Of a DNA stretch of 64,000 bases, positions 54,958-63,506 are shown piece by piece. The DNA comes from Helicobacter pylori Shi112 (lineage in GTDB: Bacteria; Campylobacterota; Campylobacteria; Campylobacterales; Helicobacteraceae), in contig NC_017741.1 in the NCBI RefSeq assembly GCF_000277405.1, positions 310,001 through 374,000 of the forward strand, written 5' to 3'. Position 1 is the stretch's first letter. Each line of letters starts with the position of its first letter. The notes under the pieces are model-generated. The model did no database searches, was not told the DNA's origin, and saw only the letters and a program-made list of their open reading frames with translations. Both the position numbers and the translations under genes were made by a program.

Positions 54958-55962
54958 ATGCTGAGTTTTATCATCAAGCGTGTTTTGTGGGCGATCCCCA
55001 CGCTGTTTGGAGTGAGTATCATTGTGTTTATGATGGTGCATTTAGTGCCAGGAGATCCGGCGTTAGTGATTTTAGGCGAAAAGGCCAATCAAGCCGCTAT
55101 TGACGCTTTAAGGGAACAATTTGGCTTGAATAAGCCTTTGATAGAGCAGTATTTTTTCTTTATCAATAATGTGTTGCATGGCAATTTTGGCACTTCTATC
55201 ATGACCGGTGAGCCTGTGATGCATGAATTTTTGCAACGCTTCCCGGCTACGGTGGAATTGGCTTTGATCGCTCTGTTTATGGCTCTTGTTTTGGGTATTA
55301 GTGTTGGCGTGTTAGCCGCGATCAAACGCTATAGCGTGTTTGATTATTCCAGCATGACTTTCGCTTTAGCCGGGATTTCTATGCCCGTGTTTTGGCTAGG
55401 GCTCATGCTGATTTATATCTTTAGCGTGCAATTGGGGTGGTTGCCTGTTTTTGGGCGTTTGAGCGATGTGTATTATTTAGATGGCCCTACAGGTTTTTAT
55501 TTGATAGACAGCTTGATCGCAAGGGATTATGGGGCGTTTGTGGATACCATTAAGCACTTGATTTTGCCTAGCATTGTGTTAGCCACGGTTTCTACCGCTG
55601 TTATTGCCAGAATGACTCGCGCGAGCATGGCAGAAGTGTCTAAAGAAGATTATGTGCGCACCGCTAAAGCTAAGGGGTGCAGCTCCTTTAGGGTGATTTT
55701 TGTGCACACTTTGCGTAACGCTTTAATCCCTGTAACGACTATCGCAGGCTTGATGTTGGCCGGGCTTTTAGGGGGGAGCATGATAACTGAAACGGTTTTC
55801 TCATGGCCTGGGATTGGTAAGTGGATCGTTAATGCACTCAACCAGCGCGATTTCCCGATTATCCAGTCCATGTCTTTGATTATCGCCATGATGTATATTG
55901 GGGCTAATCTTTTGGTGGATATTTTATACGCTTTTATTGATCCCAGAATAAGGTTGTCATAA
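54958..55962 (+). CDS. dppB: Dipeptide ABC transporter permease DppB
   Basis: DppB is one of two inner membrane permeases. The 334-residue protein starts SFIIKRVLWAIPTLFGVSIIVF, the N-terminal helix of the DppB/OppB group, and has about six membrane helices. The EAA coupling loop reads KEDYVRTAKAKGCSSFRVIFVHTLRNALIP, and GLLGGSMITETVFSWPGIGKWIVNALNQRDFPII is typical for B-type permeases. Its stop overlaps the dppC start by one base. Confidence 0.95.
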   Translation: MLSFIIKRVLWAIPTLFGVSIIVFMMVHLVPGDPALVILGEKANQAAIDALREQFGLNKPLIEQYFFFINNVLHGNFGTSIMTGEPVMHEFLQRFPATVELALIALFMALVLGISVGVLAAIKRYSVFDYSSMTFALAGISMPVFWLGLMLIYIFSVQLGWLPVFGRLSDVYYLDGPTGFYLIDSLIARDYGAFVDTIKHLILPSIVLATVSTAVIARMTRASMAEVSKEDYVRTAKAKGCSSFRVIFVHTLRNALIPVTTIAGLMLAGLLGGSMITETVFSWPGIGKWIVNALNQRDFPIIQSMSLIIAMMYIGANLLVDILYAFIDPRIRLS

Positions 55963-56819
55963 TGGAGTCTTTTAGAGAATTTATCCAACAATTCAAAAAA
56001 AATAAAGCGGCAGTAGTTGGCGCATGGATTGTGCTTTTATTGGTGGTTTGCGCGATTTTTGCACCCCTTTTGGCTCCGCATGATCCTTATGCGCAAAACG
56101 CGCAAGATCGCCTTTTAAAGCCTATATGGGAGCATGGGGGGAATATTAAATACCTTTTAGGCACCGATGATTTGGGGCGCGATATTTTGAGCCGCTTGAT
56201 CTATGGGGCTAGGATTTCTTTAACCATAGGGATTGTTTCTATGGGGATTGCGGTCTTTTTTGGCACGATATTAGGGCTAATAGCGGGGTATTTTGGAGGG
56301 AAAACAGATGCGGTTATCATGCGTATTATGGACATCATGTTCGCTTTGCCCTCTATTTTATTGATCGTGATTGTGGTCGCTGTGTTAGGGCCTTCACTCA
56401 CTAACGCCATGCTCGCTATTGGGTTTGTGGGGATTCCTGGATTTGCAAGATTGGTGCGCAGTTCCGTGCTGGGCGAAAAAGAAAAAGAATATGTGATCGC
56501 TTCTAAAATCAATGGCTCTTCGCATCTTCGTTTGATGTGTAAGGTGATCTTCCCTAATTGCATTATCCCTTTAATCGTGCAAACGACAATGGGTTTTGCT
56601 TCCACGGTTTTAGAAGCGGCCGCGCTGAGCTTTTTAGGTCTTGGGGCCCAACCTCCCAAACCTGAATGGGGAGCGATGCTTATGAACTCCATGCAATATA
56701 TCGCTACCGCTCCTTGGATGCTTGTTTTCCCTGGGGTGATGATTTTTTTAACGGTCATGAGTTTTAATCTGGTGGGCGATGGCATCATGGACGCTTTAGA
56801 TCCTAAACGCGCCTCTTAA
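55962..56819 (+). CDS. dppC: Dipeptide ABC transporter permease DppC
   Basis: The 285-residue permease starts with a short helix (NKAAVVGAWIVLLLVVCAIFAPLLAPHDPY) and includes LLGTDDLGRDILSRLIYGARISLTIG, a hallmark of DppC/OppC. The EAA loop reads KEYVIASKINGSSHLRLMCKVIFPNCIIPLI, and GLGAQPPKPEWGAML follows. It forms the channel with DppB. The ATG overlaps the dppB stop by one base, and dppD follows after 11 bases. Confidence 0.95.
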   Translation: MESFREFIQQFKKNKAAVVGAWIVLLLVVCAIFAPLLAPHDPYAQNAQDRLLKPIWEHGGNIKYLLGTDDLGRDILSRLIYGARISLTIGIVSMGIAVFFGTILGLIAGYFGGKTDAVIMRIMDIMFALPSILLIVIVVAVLGPSLTNAMLAIGFVGIPGFARLVRSSVLGEKEKEYVIASKINGSSHLRLMCKVIFPNCIIPLIVQTTMGFASTVLEAAALSFLGLGAQPPKPEWGAMLMNSMQYIATAPWMLVFPGVMIFLTVMSFNLVGDGIMDALDPKRAS

Positions 56820-56830
56820 AAGGAGCTTGC

Positions 56831-57694
56831 ATGATTTTAGAAGTTAAAAATTTAAAAACTTATTTTTTCACCGATAAGGGCGTGAATAAAGCAGTAGATG
56901 GCGTGAGTTTTGGCTTGAAAAAGTCTCAAACGCTCTGCATTGTAGGGGAGAGCGGGAGCGGGAAAAGCATCACTTCGCTTTCTATTTTAGGGCTTATTGA
57001 AAAACCGGGTCAAATTGTGGGAGGGAACATTCAATTTTTAGGGCAGGATTTGTTGCAGCTCAAAGAAAAGCAGATGCAAAAAGAAATCAGGGGTAAAAAA
57101 ATTGGCATGATCTTTCAAGAGCCTATGACAAGCTTGAACCCTTCCTACACAGTGGGGTTTCAAATCAATGAAGTGTTGAAAATCCACCACCCTAACCTTA
57201 ACAAAAAAGAACGCTTAGAAAGGGTGGTCTATGAGTTGGAGCGCGTAGGCATTCCCCATGCAGGGGACAAATACCACGAATACCCTTTCAATCTCAGTGG
57301 AGGGCAGCGCCAAAGGGTGATGATCGCTATGGCTATGGTGTGTGAGCCTGAAATCTTGATCGCTGATGAGCCTACGACAGCGTTAGATGTAACCATTCAA
57401 GCGCAGATTTTAGAATTGATGAAAGAGTTGCAACAAAAAAAAGGCACTTCTATTTTGTTTATCACCCATGATTTAGGCGTGGTGGCGCAAATCGCTGATG
57501 AAGTGGTGGTGATGTATAAAGGGCATGTGGTGGAGCAAGCGAGCGCGAAAGAGCTTTTTGCTGATCCAAGACACCCTTATACGAAGGCTCTTTTAAGCGC
57601 GATCCCTAAACCGGGCAAAGAATACCGCAAAAAACGCTTAGAAACCGTGGATGAAAATATAGATTATTTGAGTTTTCAAAAGGAGTTGCGATGA
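56831..57694 (+). CDS. dppD: Dipeptide ABC transporter ATPase DppD
   Basis: This 287-residue ABC ATPase has Walker A GESGSGKS, the signature LSGGQRQRVMIAMAM and Walker B ILIADEPTTALDVT. The C-terminal oligopeptide-transporter extension (HPYTKALLSAIPKP) is typical of DppD. AAAAGGAGC precedes the ATG. It ends four bases into dppF and would pair with DppF as an ATPase heterodimer. Confidence 0.95.
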   Translation: MILEVKNLKTYFFTDKGVNKAVDGVSFGLKKSQTLCIVGESGSGKSITSLSILGLIEKPGQIVGGNIQFLGQDLLQLKEKQMQKEIRGKKIGMIFQEPMTSLNPSYTVGFQINEVLKIHHPNLNKKERLERVVYELERVGIPHAGDKYHEYPFNLSGGQRQRVMIAMAMVCEPEILIADEPTTALDVTIQAQILELMKELQQKKGTSILFITHDLGVVAQIADEVVVMYKGHVVEQASAKELFADPRHPYTKALLSAIPKPGKEYRKKRLETVDENIDYLSFQKELR

Positions 57695-58497
57695 AGCTCT
57701 TAGAAATTAAAGAATTGAAAAAATCCTATGCGATAGACAGGGGGTTATTCAAACCCAAGAGGATCATCCATGCGCTCAATGGGATTAGTTTTGAAGTGGA
57801 ACAAAATGAAGTTTTAAGCATTGTGGGGGAGAGCGGTTGCGGGAAAAGCACGACAGCAAAAATTTTAGCCGGGATTGAAAGGCAAGATAGCGGGGCGATT
57901 TATTTCAATGGTAAGCGCCATTTGCATTTTAGCAAACAGGATTGGTTTGATTACCGCAAAAAGGTGCAAATGATTTTTCAAGATCCCTATTCTAGCCTAA
58001 ACCCTCGGTGGAAAGTGGGCGAGATCATCGCTGAACCCTTGCTTTTAAATTCTCATTTTTCAAAAAAAGAAATCAAAACAAAAGTGCTAGAGATCATGCA
58101 AAAAGTGGGTTTGAAATTAGAATGGATCGATCGTTACCCCCACCAGTTTTCAGGCGGTCAAAGGCAACGAATCGGCATTGCTAGGGCGCTCATTTTGCAT
58201 CCTAGCGTGGTGATTTGCGATGAGCCTGTGTCTGCGTTAGATGTGTCCATTCAAGCGCAAGTGTTGAATTTGCTCTTGGATTTGCAAAAAGAAATGGGGC
58301 TGACTTATATTTTTATCAGCCATGATTTAGGGGTGGTGGAGCATATAAGCGATAAAATCATCGTAATGAATCAAGGGCAAATCGTAGAAACGGGAGATGT
58401 GGATAGCGTGATAAGCGCCCCCAAGCACCCTTATACGCAGAAATTACTCAATGCGGTGCCGCATTTGGAAAAATCCATGCAAAGATTTGCTGAATAA
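57691..58497 (+). CDS. dppF: Dipeptide ABC transporter ATPase DppF
   Basis: The 268-residue second ATPase carries GESGCGKSTTAKILAG (Walker A), FSGGQRQRIGIARAL (signature) and VVICDEPVSALDVSIQAQ (Walker B), with HPYTQKLLNAVPHLEKS at the C-terminus. The RGLFKPKRIIHALNGISFEV segment is characteristic of DppF-like partners. It closes the five-gene dppABCDF operon; obg begins 20 bases later and may be co-transcribed. Confidence 0.95.
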   Translation: MKLLEIKELKKSYAIDRGLFKPKRIIHALNGISFEVEQNEVLSIVGESGCGKSTTAKILAGIERQDSGAIYFNGKRHLHFSKQDWFDYRKKVQMIFQDPYSSLNPRWKVGEIIAEPLLLNSHFSKKEIKTKVLEIMQKVGLKLEWIDRYPHQFSGGQRQRIGIARALILHPSVVICDEPVSALDVSIQAQVLNLLLDLQKEMGLTYIFISHDLGVVEHISDKIIVMNQGQIVETGDVDSVISAPKHPYTQKLLNAVPHLEKSMQRFAE

Positions 58498-58516
58498 AAG
58501 AAAGGACTTCTAGGCT

Positions 58517-59599
58517 GTGTTTGTAGATAGCGTGGAAATCATCGTCGCTTCGGGTAAGGGGGGACCTGGAATGGTGAGTTTTAGGCGAGAAAAGTTTGTC
58601 ATCAAGGGAGGCCCTGATGGAGGCGATGGAGGCGATGGAGGCGATGTGTATTTTGAAGTGGATAACAATACCGACACTCTAGCGAGTTTTAGAGGCACTA
58701 AACACCATAAGGCTAAAAACGGGGCTCCAGGAGGCACACGAAATTGCACGGGCAAAAAGGGTGAAGATAAGATTATTGTTGTGCCGCCAGGAACGCAAGT
58801 TTTTGTAGATGATAAGTTGTGGCTTGATTTAGTGGAGCCTAAAAAAAGGGTGTTAGCCTTAAAAGGAGGCAAGGGGGGGTTAGGGAATGCGCATTTTAAA
58901 AGCGCGATTAAACAACAACCCACTTACGCGCAAAAAGGCTTAGAGGGGGTTGAAAAATGCGTGCGTTTGGAATTAAAGCTCATCGCTGATATAGGGTTAG
59001 TAGGCTTCCCTAATGCGGGTAAATCCACGCTCATTTCCACAATCTCTAACGCTAAGCCTAAAATCGCTAATTATGAATTCACGACTCTAGTGCCTAATTT
59101 AGGGGTTGTGAGCGTAGATGAAAAAAGCGAATTTCTAATGGCTGATATTCCTGGCATCATTGAAGGGGCTAGTGAGGGAAAAGGCTTAGGGATTAGCTTT
59201 TTAAAGCATATTGAGCGCACCAAAGTTTTAGCCTTTGTTTTAGACGCTTCTAGGCTGGATTTGGGTATTAAAGAGCAATACCAACGCTTGAGATTGGAGT
59301 TGGAAAAATTTTCACCCGCTTTGGCCAATAAGCCTTTTGGGGTGTTGCTCAATAAATGCGATGTTGTAGAAAACATTGATGAGATGGCTAAGGATTTTTG
59401 CGCCTTTTTAAACTTAGAAGCGCAAAAATTAGAGGCGTTTGGTTTAGAGCCGTATTTAGGGTTTTTACACCCCCATTTAACCAGCGATTTTGAAAATAAC
59501 CCTAATGAAAAATCAGCGCTCTTTGTCTTACCCCTTTCAGCACTTAGCGCTCTTAATACGCATGCGCTTAAATTTGTGTTGTTGGAAGCGTTACCATAA
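58517..59599 (+). CDS. obg: Ribosome-associated GTPase Obg/CgtA
   Basis: Obg is an essential GTPase acting in 50S subunit maturation and stress signalling. The 360-residue protein has the glycine-rich Obg fold ([38 protein letters not shown]). The G domain has P-loop [11 protein letters not shown], switch [18 protein letters not shown], and NKCD. The C-terminal tail is moderate. The start is GTG at 58517, which directly gives the VDSVEIIV strand. Three near-identical nine-base units (GGCGATGGA) encode the Gly-Asp repeats. It normally follows rplU-rpmA, but here the dpp operon intervenes. Confidence 0.95.
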   Translation: MFVDSVEIIVASGKGGPGMVSFRREKFVIKGGPDGGDGGDGGDVYFEVDNNTDTLASFRGTKHHKAKNGAPGGTRNCTGKKGEDKIIVVPPGTQVFVDDKLWLDLVEPKKRVLALKGGKGGLGNAHFKSAIKQQPTYAQKGLEGVEKCVRLELKLIADIGLVGFPNAGKSTLISTISNAKPKIANYEFTTLVPNLGVVSVDEKSEFLMADIPGIIEGASEGKGLGISFLKHIERTKVLAFVLDASRLDLGIKEQYQRLRLELEKFSPALANKPFGVLLNKCDVVENIDEMAKDFCAFLNLEAQKLEAFGLEPYLGFLHPHLTSDFENNPNEKSALFVLPLSALSALNTHALKFVLLEALP

Positions 59600-59640
59600 A
59601 ACGCTATTTTTAGATCAATCCATCAAAATAAAGGCGAGAA

Positions 59641-60636
59641 ATGAAAAGATTTGTTTTGTTTTTATTGTTCATGTGTGTTTGCGTTTGCGTTCAAGCTCAT
59701 GCCGAGCAGGATTACTTTTTTAGGGATTTTAAATCTACAGACTTGCCCCAAAAACTCCATCTTGATAAAAAGCTCTCCCAAACAATACAGCCATGCGTGC
59801 AACTTAACGCATCAAAACACTACACTTCTGCTGGGGTTAGAGAGCCTGATGCATGCACAAAGAGTTTTAAAAAATCCGCTATCATGTCTTATGACTTAGC
59901 GCTAGGCTATTTAGTGAGCAAAAACAAACAATACGGCTTAAAAGCTATAGAAATTTTAAACGCTTGGGCTAAAGAGCTTCAAAGCGTGGATACTTATCAG
60001 AGCGAGGATAATATCAATTTTTACATGCCTTATATGAACATGGCTTATTGGTTTGTCAAAAAGGCGTTTCCTAGCCCAGAATATGAAGATTTCATTAAGC
60101 GGATGCACCAGTATTCGCAATCAGCTCTTAACACTAACCATGGGGCGTGGGGCATTCTCTTTGATGTGAGCTCTGCGATAGCGTTAGACGATCATGCCCT
60201 TTTGCAAAACAGCGCTAATCGGTGGCAAGAGTGGGTATTTAAAGCCATAGATGAGAATGGGGTTATTCCTAGTGCGATCACTAGGAGCGATACAAGCGAT
60301 TATCATGGCGGCCCTACAAAAGGCATTAAAGGGATAGCTTATACTAATTTTGCGCTTCTTGCGCTAACCATATCAGGCGAATTGCTTTTTGAGAACGGGT
60401 ATGATTTGTGGGGTAGTGAGGCTGGGAAAAGGCTCTCTGTGGCGTATAACAAAGTCGCAACATGGATTTTAAACCCTGAAACTTTCCCTTATTTCCAGCC
60501 TAACCTTATTGGGGTGCATAACAACGCCTATTTCATTATTTTAGCCAAGCATTATTCTAGCCCTAGTGCAGATGAGCTTTTAAAGCAAGGCGATTTACAC
60601 GAAGATGGTTTCAGGCTGAAACTCCGATCGCTGTGA
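59641..60636 (+). CDS. Secreted alginate-lyase-like (PL5-like) protein, C-terminus possibly frameshifted
   Basis: This 331-residue protein has a signal peptide (FVLFLLFMCVCVCVQAHA, cleavage before EQDYFF). The mature part is an all-helical (alpha/alpha) barrel like family 5 alginate lyases. Comparable blocks are SAIMSYDLALGYLVSKNKQYGLKAIEILNAWAKEL, NTNHGAWGILFDVSSAIALDD (the NNHxxW-like active-site segment) and SDYHGGPTKGIKGIAYTNFALLALTISGELLFENGYDLW. Two Cys (CVQLN, DACTKS) may form a disulfide. H. pylori is not known to make alginate, so the natural substrate is unclear. The frame closes at 60636, but an adjacent frame stays open to 60748 (see findings). Confidence 0.65.
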   Translation: MKRFVLFLLFMCVCVCVQAHAEQDYFFRDFKSTDLPQKLHLDKKLSQTIQPCVQLNASKHYTSAGVREPDACTKSFKKSAIMSYDLALGYLVSKNKQYGLKAIEILNAWAKELQSVDTYQSEDNINFYMPYMNMAYWFVKKAFPSPEYEDFIKRMHQYSQSALNTNHGAWGILFDVSSAIALDDHALLQNSANRWQEWVFKAIDENGVIPSAITRSDTSDYHGGPTKGIKGIAYTNFALLALTISGELLFENGYDLWGSEAGKRLSVAYNKVATWILNPETFPYFQPNLIGVHNNAYFIILAKHYSSPSADELLKQGDLHEDGFRLKLRSL

Positions 60637-60789
60637 ATTTTTCTGTATTCAAGGTTATAGCCTTAAGGATAGCCCCATGCGCTTTAACCTTTTTATGAAT
60701 GGTTTAGAAAGTTTGGTTCAGTCAGCATTATTTACAAAAAGAGTTTAAAATAAACGCAATTGTATCTCTTGAGTCGTCTTTAGAGTGCA

Positions 60790-60863
60790 AATGATTATCA
60801 AAATGAATCGTTTTAGTTGTAAGCGTTCTTAATTTACACTAAAATAATAAGCGTTATTGATAA
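60790..60863 (+). promoter_or_regulatory. AT-rich palindromic control region before the YceI gene
   Basis: The 248-base gap before the YceI gene holds a Fur-like half-palindrome, AATGATTATCAAAATGAATC (about 60790-60809), and a perfect inverted repeat AATAA-GCG-TTATT (60846-60858) about 27 bases before the ATG. The second overlaps a probable -10 region (ACTAAAATAATAAG). Both resemble metal-regulator operators, but neither fully matches the Fur or NikR consensus. Nothing else is seen in the gap apart from the open tail discussed in the findings. Confidence 0.4.
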
Positions 60864-60884
60864 GACCACATTAAAGGATAATGA

Positions 60885-61439
60885 ATGAAAAAAATGGTTT
60901 TGGTATCGGTTTTACTAGCAGGGTTTTTGCAAGCGGTGAATTTGGATTTATCTTCGGCTAAGCTAACATGGACGGCCTTTAAAACTAAGGCTAAAACACC
61001 GGTAAATGGGAGTTTTGAAAGCATCACCTATAAACTGGGTAAATCTCAAGATAGTTTAAAAACCCTTTTAGAGGGAGCGAGTGCGAGCATGGATAGCTTG
61101 AAAGTCAATTTAGGCGATGACACTAAAAACAAAAATGTTAAAGAGGCTTTTTTCGCTCTTTTTAAAAGCACTAACATCAAAGTAACTTTTAGAAATGTGA
61201 TAGAAGGCGATCATGAAGGTTCTCTTACGGCTTATGTGAGGATGAATGAAAAACTGGTGAAAGTGCCTATGCAATACACGGTTGCTAGTGATAAGCTCGT
61301 GGTTAAAGGGGTCTTGGATCTATTGAATTTTGGCTTGAAAAACGAATTAGCGAGCTTGGCTAAACGATGCGAGAGTTTTCATGAGGGCTTGACTTGGTCG
61401 CAAGTGGAAATCCAATTTGAAAGCATGATTAAGGGATAA
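60885..61439 (+). CDS. YceI-family periplasmic lipocalin-like protein
   Basis: The 184-residue product has a signal peptide (KKMVLVSVLLAGFLQAVN). The rest is YceI fold: LDLSSAKLTWTAFKTKAKTPVNGSFESITYKLG, LGDDTKNKNVKEAFFALFKSTNIKVTFRNV, and VPMQYTVASDKLVVKGVLDLLNFGL. YceI proteins bind isoprenoid quinones or amphiphiles in an extended beta barrel. AAAGGATAATG gives a strong start. I recall the H. pylori homologue as HP0305, structurally characterised. hemL follows after nine bases, so the pair may be co-transcribed. Confidence 0.88.
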   Translation: MKKMVLVSVLLAGFLQAVNLDLSSAKLTWTAFKTKAKTPVNGSFESITYKLGKSQDSLKTLLEGASASMDSLKVNLGDDTKNKNVKEAFFALFKSTNIKVTFRNVIEGDHEGSLTAYVRMNEKLVKVPMQYTVASDKLVVKGVLDLLNFGLKNELASLAKRCESFHEGLTWSQVEIQFESMIKG

Positions 61440-61448
61440 TTTAAAATC

Positions 61449-62741
61449 ATGGAGTTGTTGCACAGCATTAATGATTTTAATGAAGCTAAACAGGTGATCG
61501 CTGGGGGGGTCAATTCGCCTGTGAGGGCGTTTAAGAGCGTTAAAGGCACTCCTCCCTTTATTTTAAAGGGTAAGGGGGCGTATCTTTATGATGTGGATAA
61601 CAACCATTATATAGATTTTGTGCAAAGCTGGGGGCCTTTGATTTTTGGGCATGCTGATGAAGAGATTGAAGAAAATATTATTAATGTATTAAAAAAAGGC
61701 ACTTCTTTTGGCGCTCCCACAGAATTAGAAACCACTTTAGCTAAGGAGATCATTTCTTGTTATGAAGGCTTAGATAAGGTGCGTTTAGTGAATAGCGGCA
61801 CAGAAGCGACCATGAGCGCGATACGACTCGCTAGAGCTTATAGCCAAAAAGACGATTTGATCAAGTTTGAAGGGTGCTATCATGGGCATAGCGACTCCTT
61901 ATTGGTGAAAGCGGGTAGCGGGTGCGCGACTTTTGGCTCTCCTTCTTCTTTAGGCGTGCCGAACGATTTTAGCAAACACACTCTAGTGGCTCGTTATAAC
62001 GATTTAAATTCCACAGAAGAATGCTTTAAAAAAGGCGATGTGGGTTGCGTCATCATTGAACCCATTGCCGGGAATATGGGGTTAGTGCCGGCTCAAAAAG
62101 AGTTTTTATTAGGCTTAAAGGCTTTGTGTGAAAAATACCAAGCGGTGCTGATTTTAGATGAAGTGATGAGCGGGTTTAGAGCGAGCTTGAGCGGTTCTCA
62201 AGAATTTTATGGCGTGGTGCCGGATTTGGTAACCTTTGGTAAGGTGATAGGCGCGGGGCTTCCTTTGGCGTGTTTTGGGGGGCGTGCGGAAATTATGGAC
62301 TTGCTTTCACCCATTGGAGGCGTGTATCAAGCAGGCACATTGAGCGGTAATCCCCTAGCGGTGTGCGCGGGGTTGAGTGCGCTTTATAAAATCAAAAGAG
62401 ATAAAACCCTTTATACCCGCTTAAACGCTTTAGCCGTTCGTTTGACTCAAGGTTTAAAAAAGAGCGCTCAAAACTATAACATCGCTTTAGAAACGCTCAA
62501 TAGAGGGAGCATGTTTGGCTTTTTCTTTAACGAAAATGCGGTGCGTGATTTTGATGACGCTTTAAAAAGCGATACGGAAATGTTTGCAAAATTCCACCAA
62601 AAAATGCTTTTTAAGGGCGTGTATTTGGCATGTTCAAGCTTTGAAACCGGCTTTATTTGTGAGCCTATGACTGAAGAGATGATTGATTTAGCGGTTGCAA
62701 AAGCCGATGAAAGTTTTGATGAAATCATAAAAGGTGTGTGA
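61449..62741 (+). CDS. hemL: Glutamate-1-semialdehyde 2,1-aminomutase
   Basis: HemL converts glutamate-1-semialdehyde to 5-aminolevulinate, the haem precursor, using PLP. The 430-residue protein has [76 protein letters not shown] and the PLP Lys in [12 protein letters not shown]. Length is standard. It contains a G7 run near 61503. The downstream small membrane protein gene starts around its stop codon. Confidence 0.97.
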   Translation: MELLHSINDFNEAKQVIAGGVNSPVRAFKSVKGTPPFILKGKGAYLYDVDNNHYIDFVQSWGPLIFGHADEEIEENIINVLKKGTSFGAPTELETTLAKEIISCYEGLDKVRLVNSGTEATMSAIRLARAYSQKDDLIKFEGCYHGHSDSLLVKAGSGCATFGSPSSLGVPNDFSKHTLVARYNDLNSTEECFKKGDVGCVIIEPIAGNMGLVPAQKEFLLGLKALCEKYQAVLILDEVMSGFRASLSGSQEFYGVVPDLVTFGKVIGAGLPLACFGGRAEIMDLLSPIGGVYQAGTLSGNPLAVCAGLSALYKIKRDKTLYTRLNALAVRLTQGLKKSAQNYNIALETLNRGSMFGFFFNENAVRDFDDALKSDTEMFAKFHQKMLFKGVYLACSSFETGFICEPMTEEMIDLAVAKADESFDEIIKGV

Positions 62742-62745
62742 ATTT

Positions 62746-63003
62746 TTGAAAAAGCCAAAGTATTATAAATTCATAGAGGGGGCGAATTATTTGAGCTTGG
62801 GGCTTTCTATGGTGGTAGCGATCCTTATGGGCGTGGCTATAGGCTATGGGCTTAAAAAGCTCACTCATATTTCGTGGCTTTTTTGGCTTGGGGTTATTTG
62901 GGGCGTGTTAGCGAGCTTTCTCAATGTCTATAAAGCTTATAAAAACATGCAAAAAGATTATGAAGAATTAGCCAAAGACCCTAAACACACACAAAACAAG
63001 TAA
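62746..63003 (+). CDS. AtpZ/AtpI-like small membrane protein
   Basis: This approximately 85-residue protein has two membrane helices: YLSLGLSMVVAILMGVAIGYGL and SWLFWLGVIWGVLASFLNVYKAY. A basic N-terminus (KKPKYYKFIEG) and a charged C-terminal tail flank them. The pattern fits the AtpZ/ATPase_gene1 family, linked to F-type ATP synthase assembly or Mg/Ca transport. No atp genes are nearby. The start is uncertain: GTG at 62734 overlaps its own AAAGG, so TTG 62746 is chosen. Confidence 0.7.
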   Translation: MKKPKYYKFIEGANYLSLGLSMVVAILMGVAIGYGLKKLTHISWLFWLGVIWGVLASFLNVYKAYKNMQKDYEELAKDPKHTQNK

Positions 63004-63018
63004 ATACAATAAAAGCCC

Positions 63019-63423
63019 ATGTGCCAAATCAAATGCTTGCTTATTTTACTTTCTATCAATATAGTTAGCGCGATCATCATTTATTTTTTCCAAGCATTTC
63101 AAGGGGTTTTGAATTTTGAAGGGGGGTTTTTAGGGTTTTTTATCGTGGCGTTGTCTTCGTATTACGGCGTTAAAAAGCGTTTGGATTTAAGGAAACAAAA
63201 TTCAGGAGAAAAAGAAGAAAAGCAAAAATTCCAAAAATTCGCCTTGGGCTTGGAAATGTCTTTTAATGTGTGGCGTTTAGGGGGGTATGGGGTTTTACTA
63301 GGCATTTTAGGAGCGCTTTTATTCTTGCATCTTTTTAACGGGTTAATCTTTCTTATCGGCGTGTTTGTGAGTTCGCTCTCTAGCGCGTTATTACGATTTT
63401 TGAATAATAATGGTAAGTTTTGA
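63019..63423 (+). CDS. Small integral membrane protein of unknown function
   Basis: The 134-residue protein has three to four membrane segments: about 6-24 (CLLILLSINIVSAIIIYFF), 32-48 (GGFLGFFIVALSSYYGV) and 90-125 (YGVLLGILGALLFLHLF, LIFLIGVFVSSLSSALL). A charged cytoplasmic loop lies at about 50-75. I do not recognise a family or any functional residue. It follows the AtpZ-like gene by 15 bases and is likely co-transcribed. Nothing upstream or downstream indicates a role. Confidence 0.7.
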   Translation: MCQIKCLLILLSINIVSAIIIYFFQAFQGVLNFEGGFLGFFIVALSSYYGVKKRLDLRKQNSGEKEEKQKFQKFALGLEMSFNVWRLGGYGVLLGILGALLFLHLFNGLIFLIGVFVSSLSSALLRFLNNNGKF

Positions 63424-63477
63424 CACAAACGCATGTGGATTTTAACCCCATTAATCCTCTTTTAATTTCTAATCCTA

Positions 63478-63483
63478 TACAAT
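63478..63483 (+). promoter_or_regulatory. Putative -10 box (TACAAT) for the nitrilase-family gene
   Basis: TACAAT, within CTATACAATAA, lies 23-29 bases before the TTG start at 63507. It differs from TATAAT by one base. The gap is short, and readthrough from the preceding gene is also possible. Confidence 0.4.
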
Positions 63484-63506
63484 AAAAACAAAAATGGGAG
63501 TGGATC

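Noticed and set aside
58612..58641. Triple GGCGATGGA repeat
   Set aside because: It encodes the conserved Gly-Asp-rich loop of the Obg fold, so it is ordinary for this family rather than a variable tract.
60677..60748. Separate small peptide gene starting at ATG 60677
   Set aside because: No ribosome site precedes it, and the frame is already open upstream from 60620, so a frameshifted tail of the lyase-like gene explains it better.
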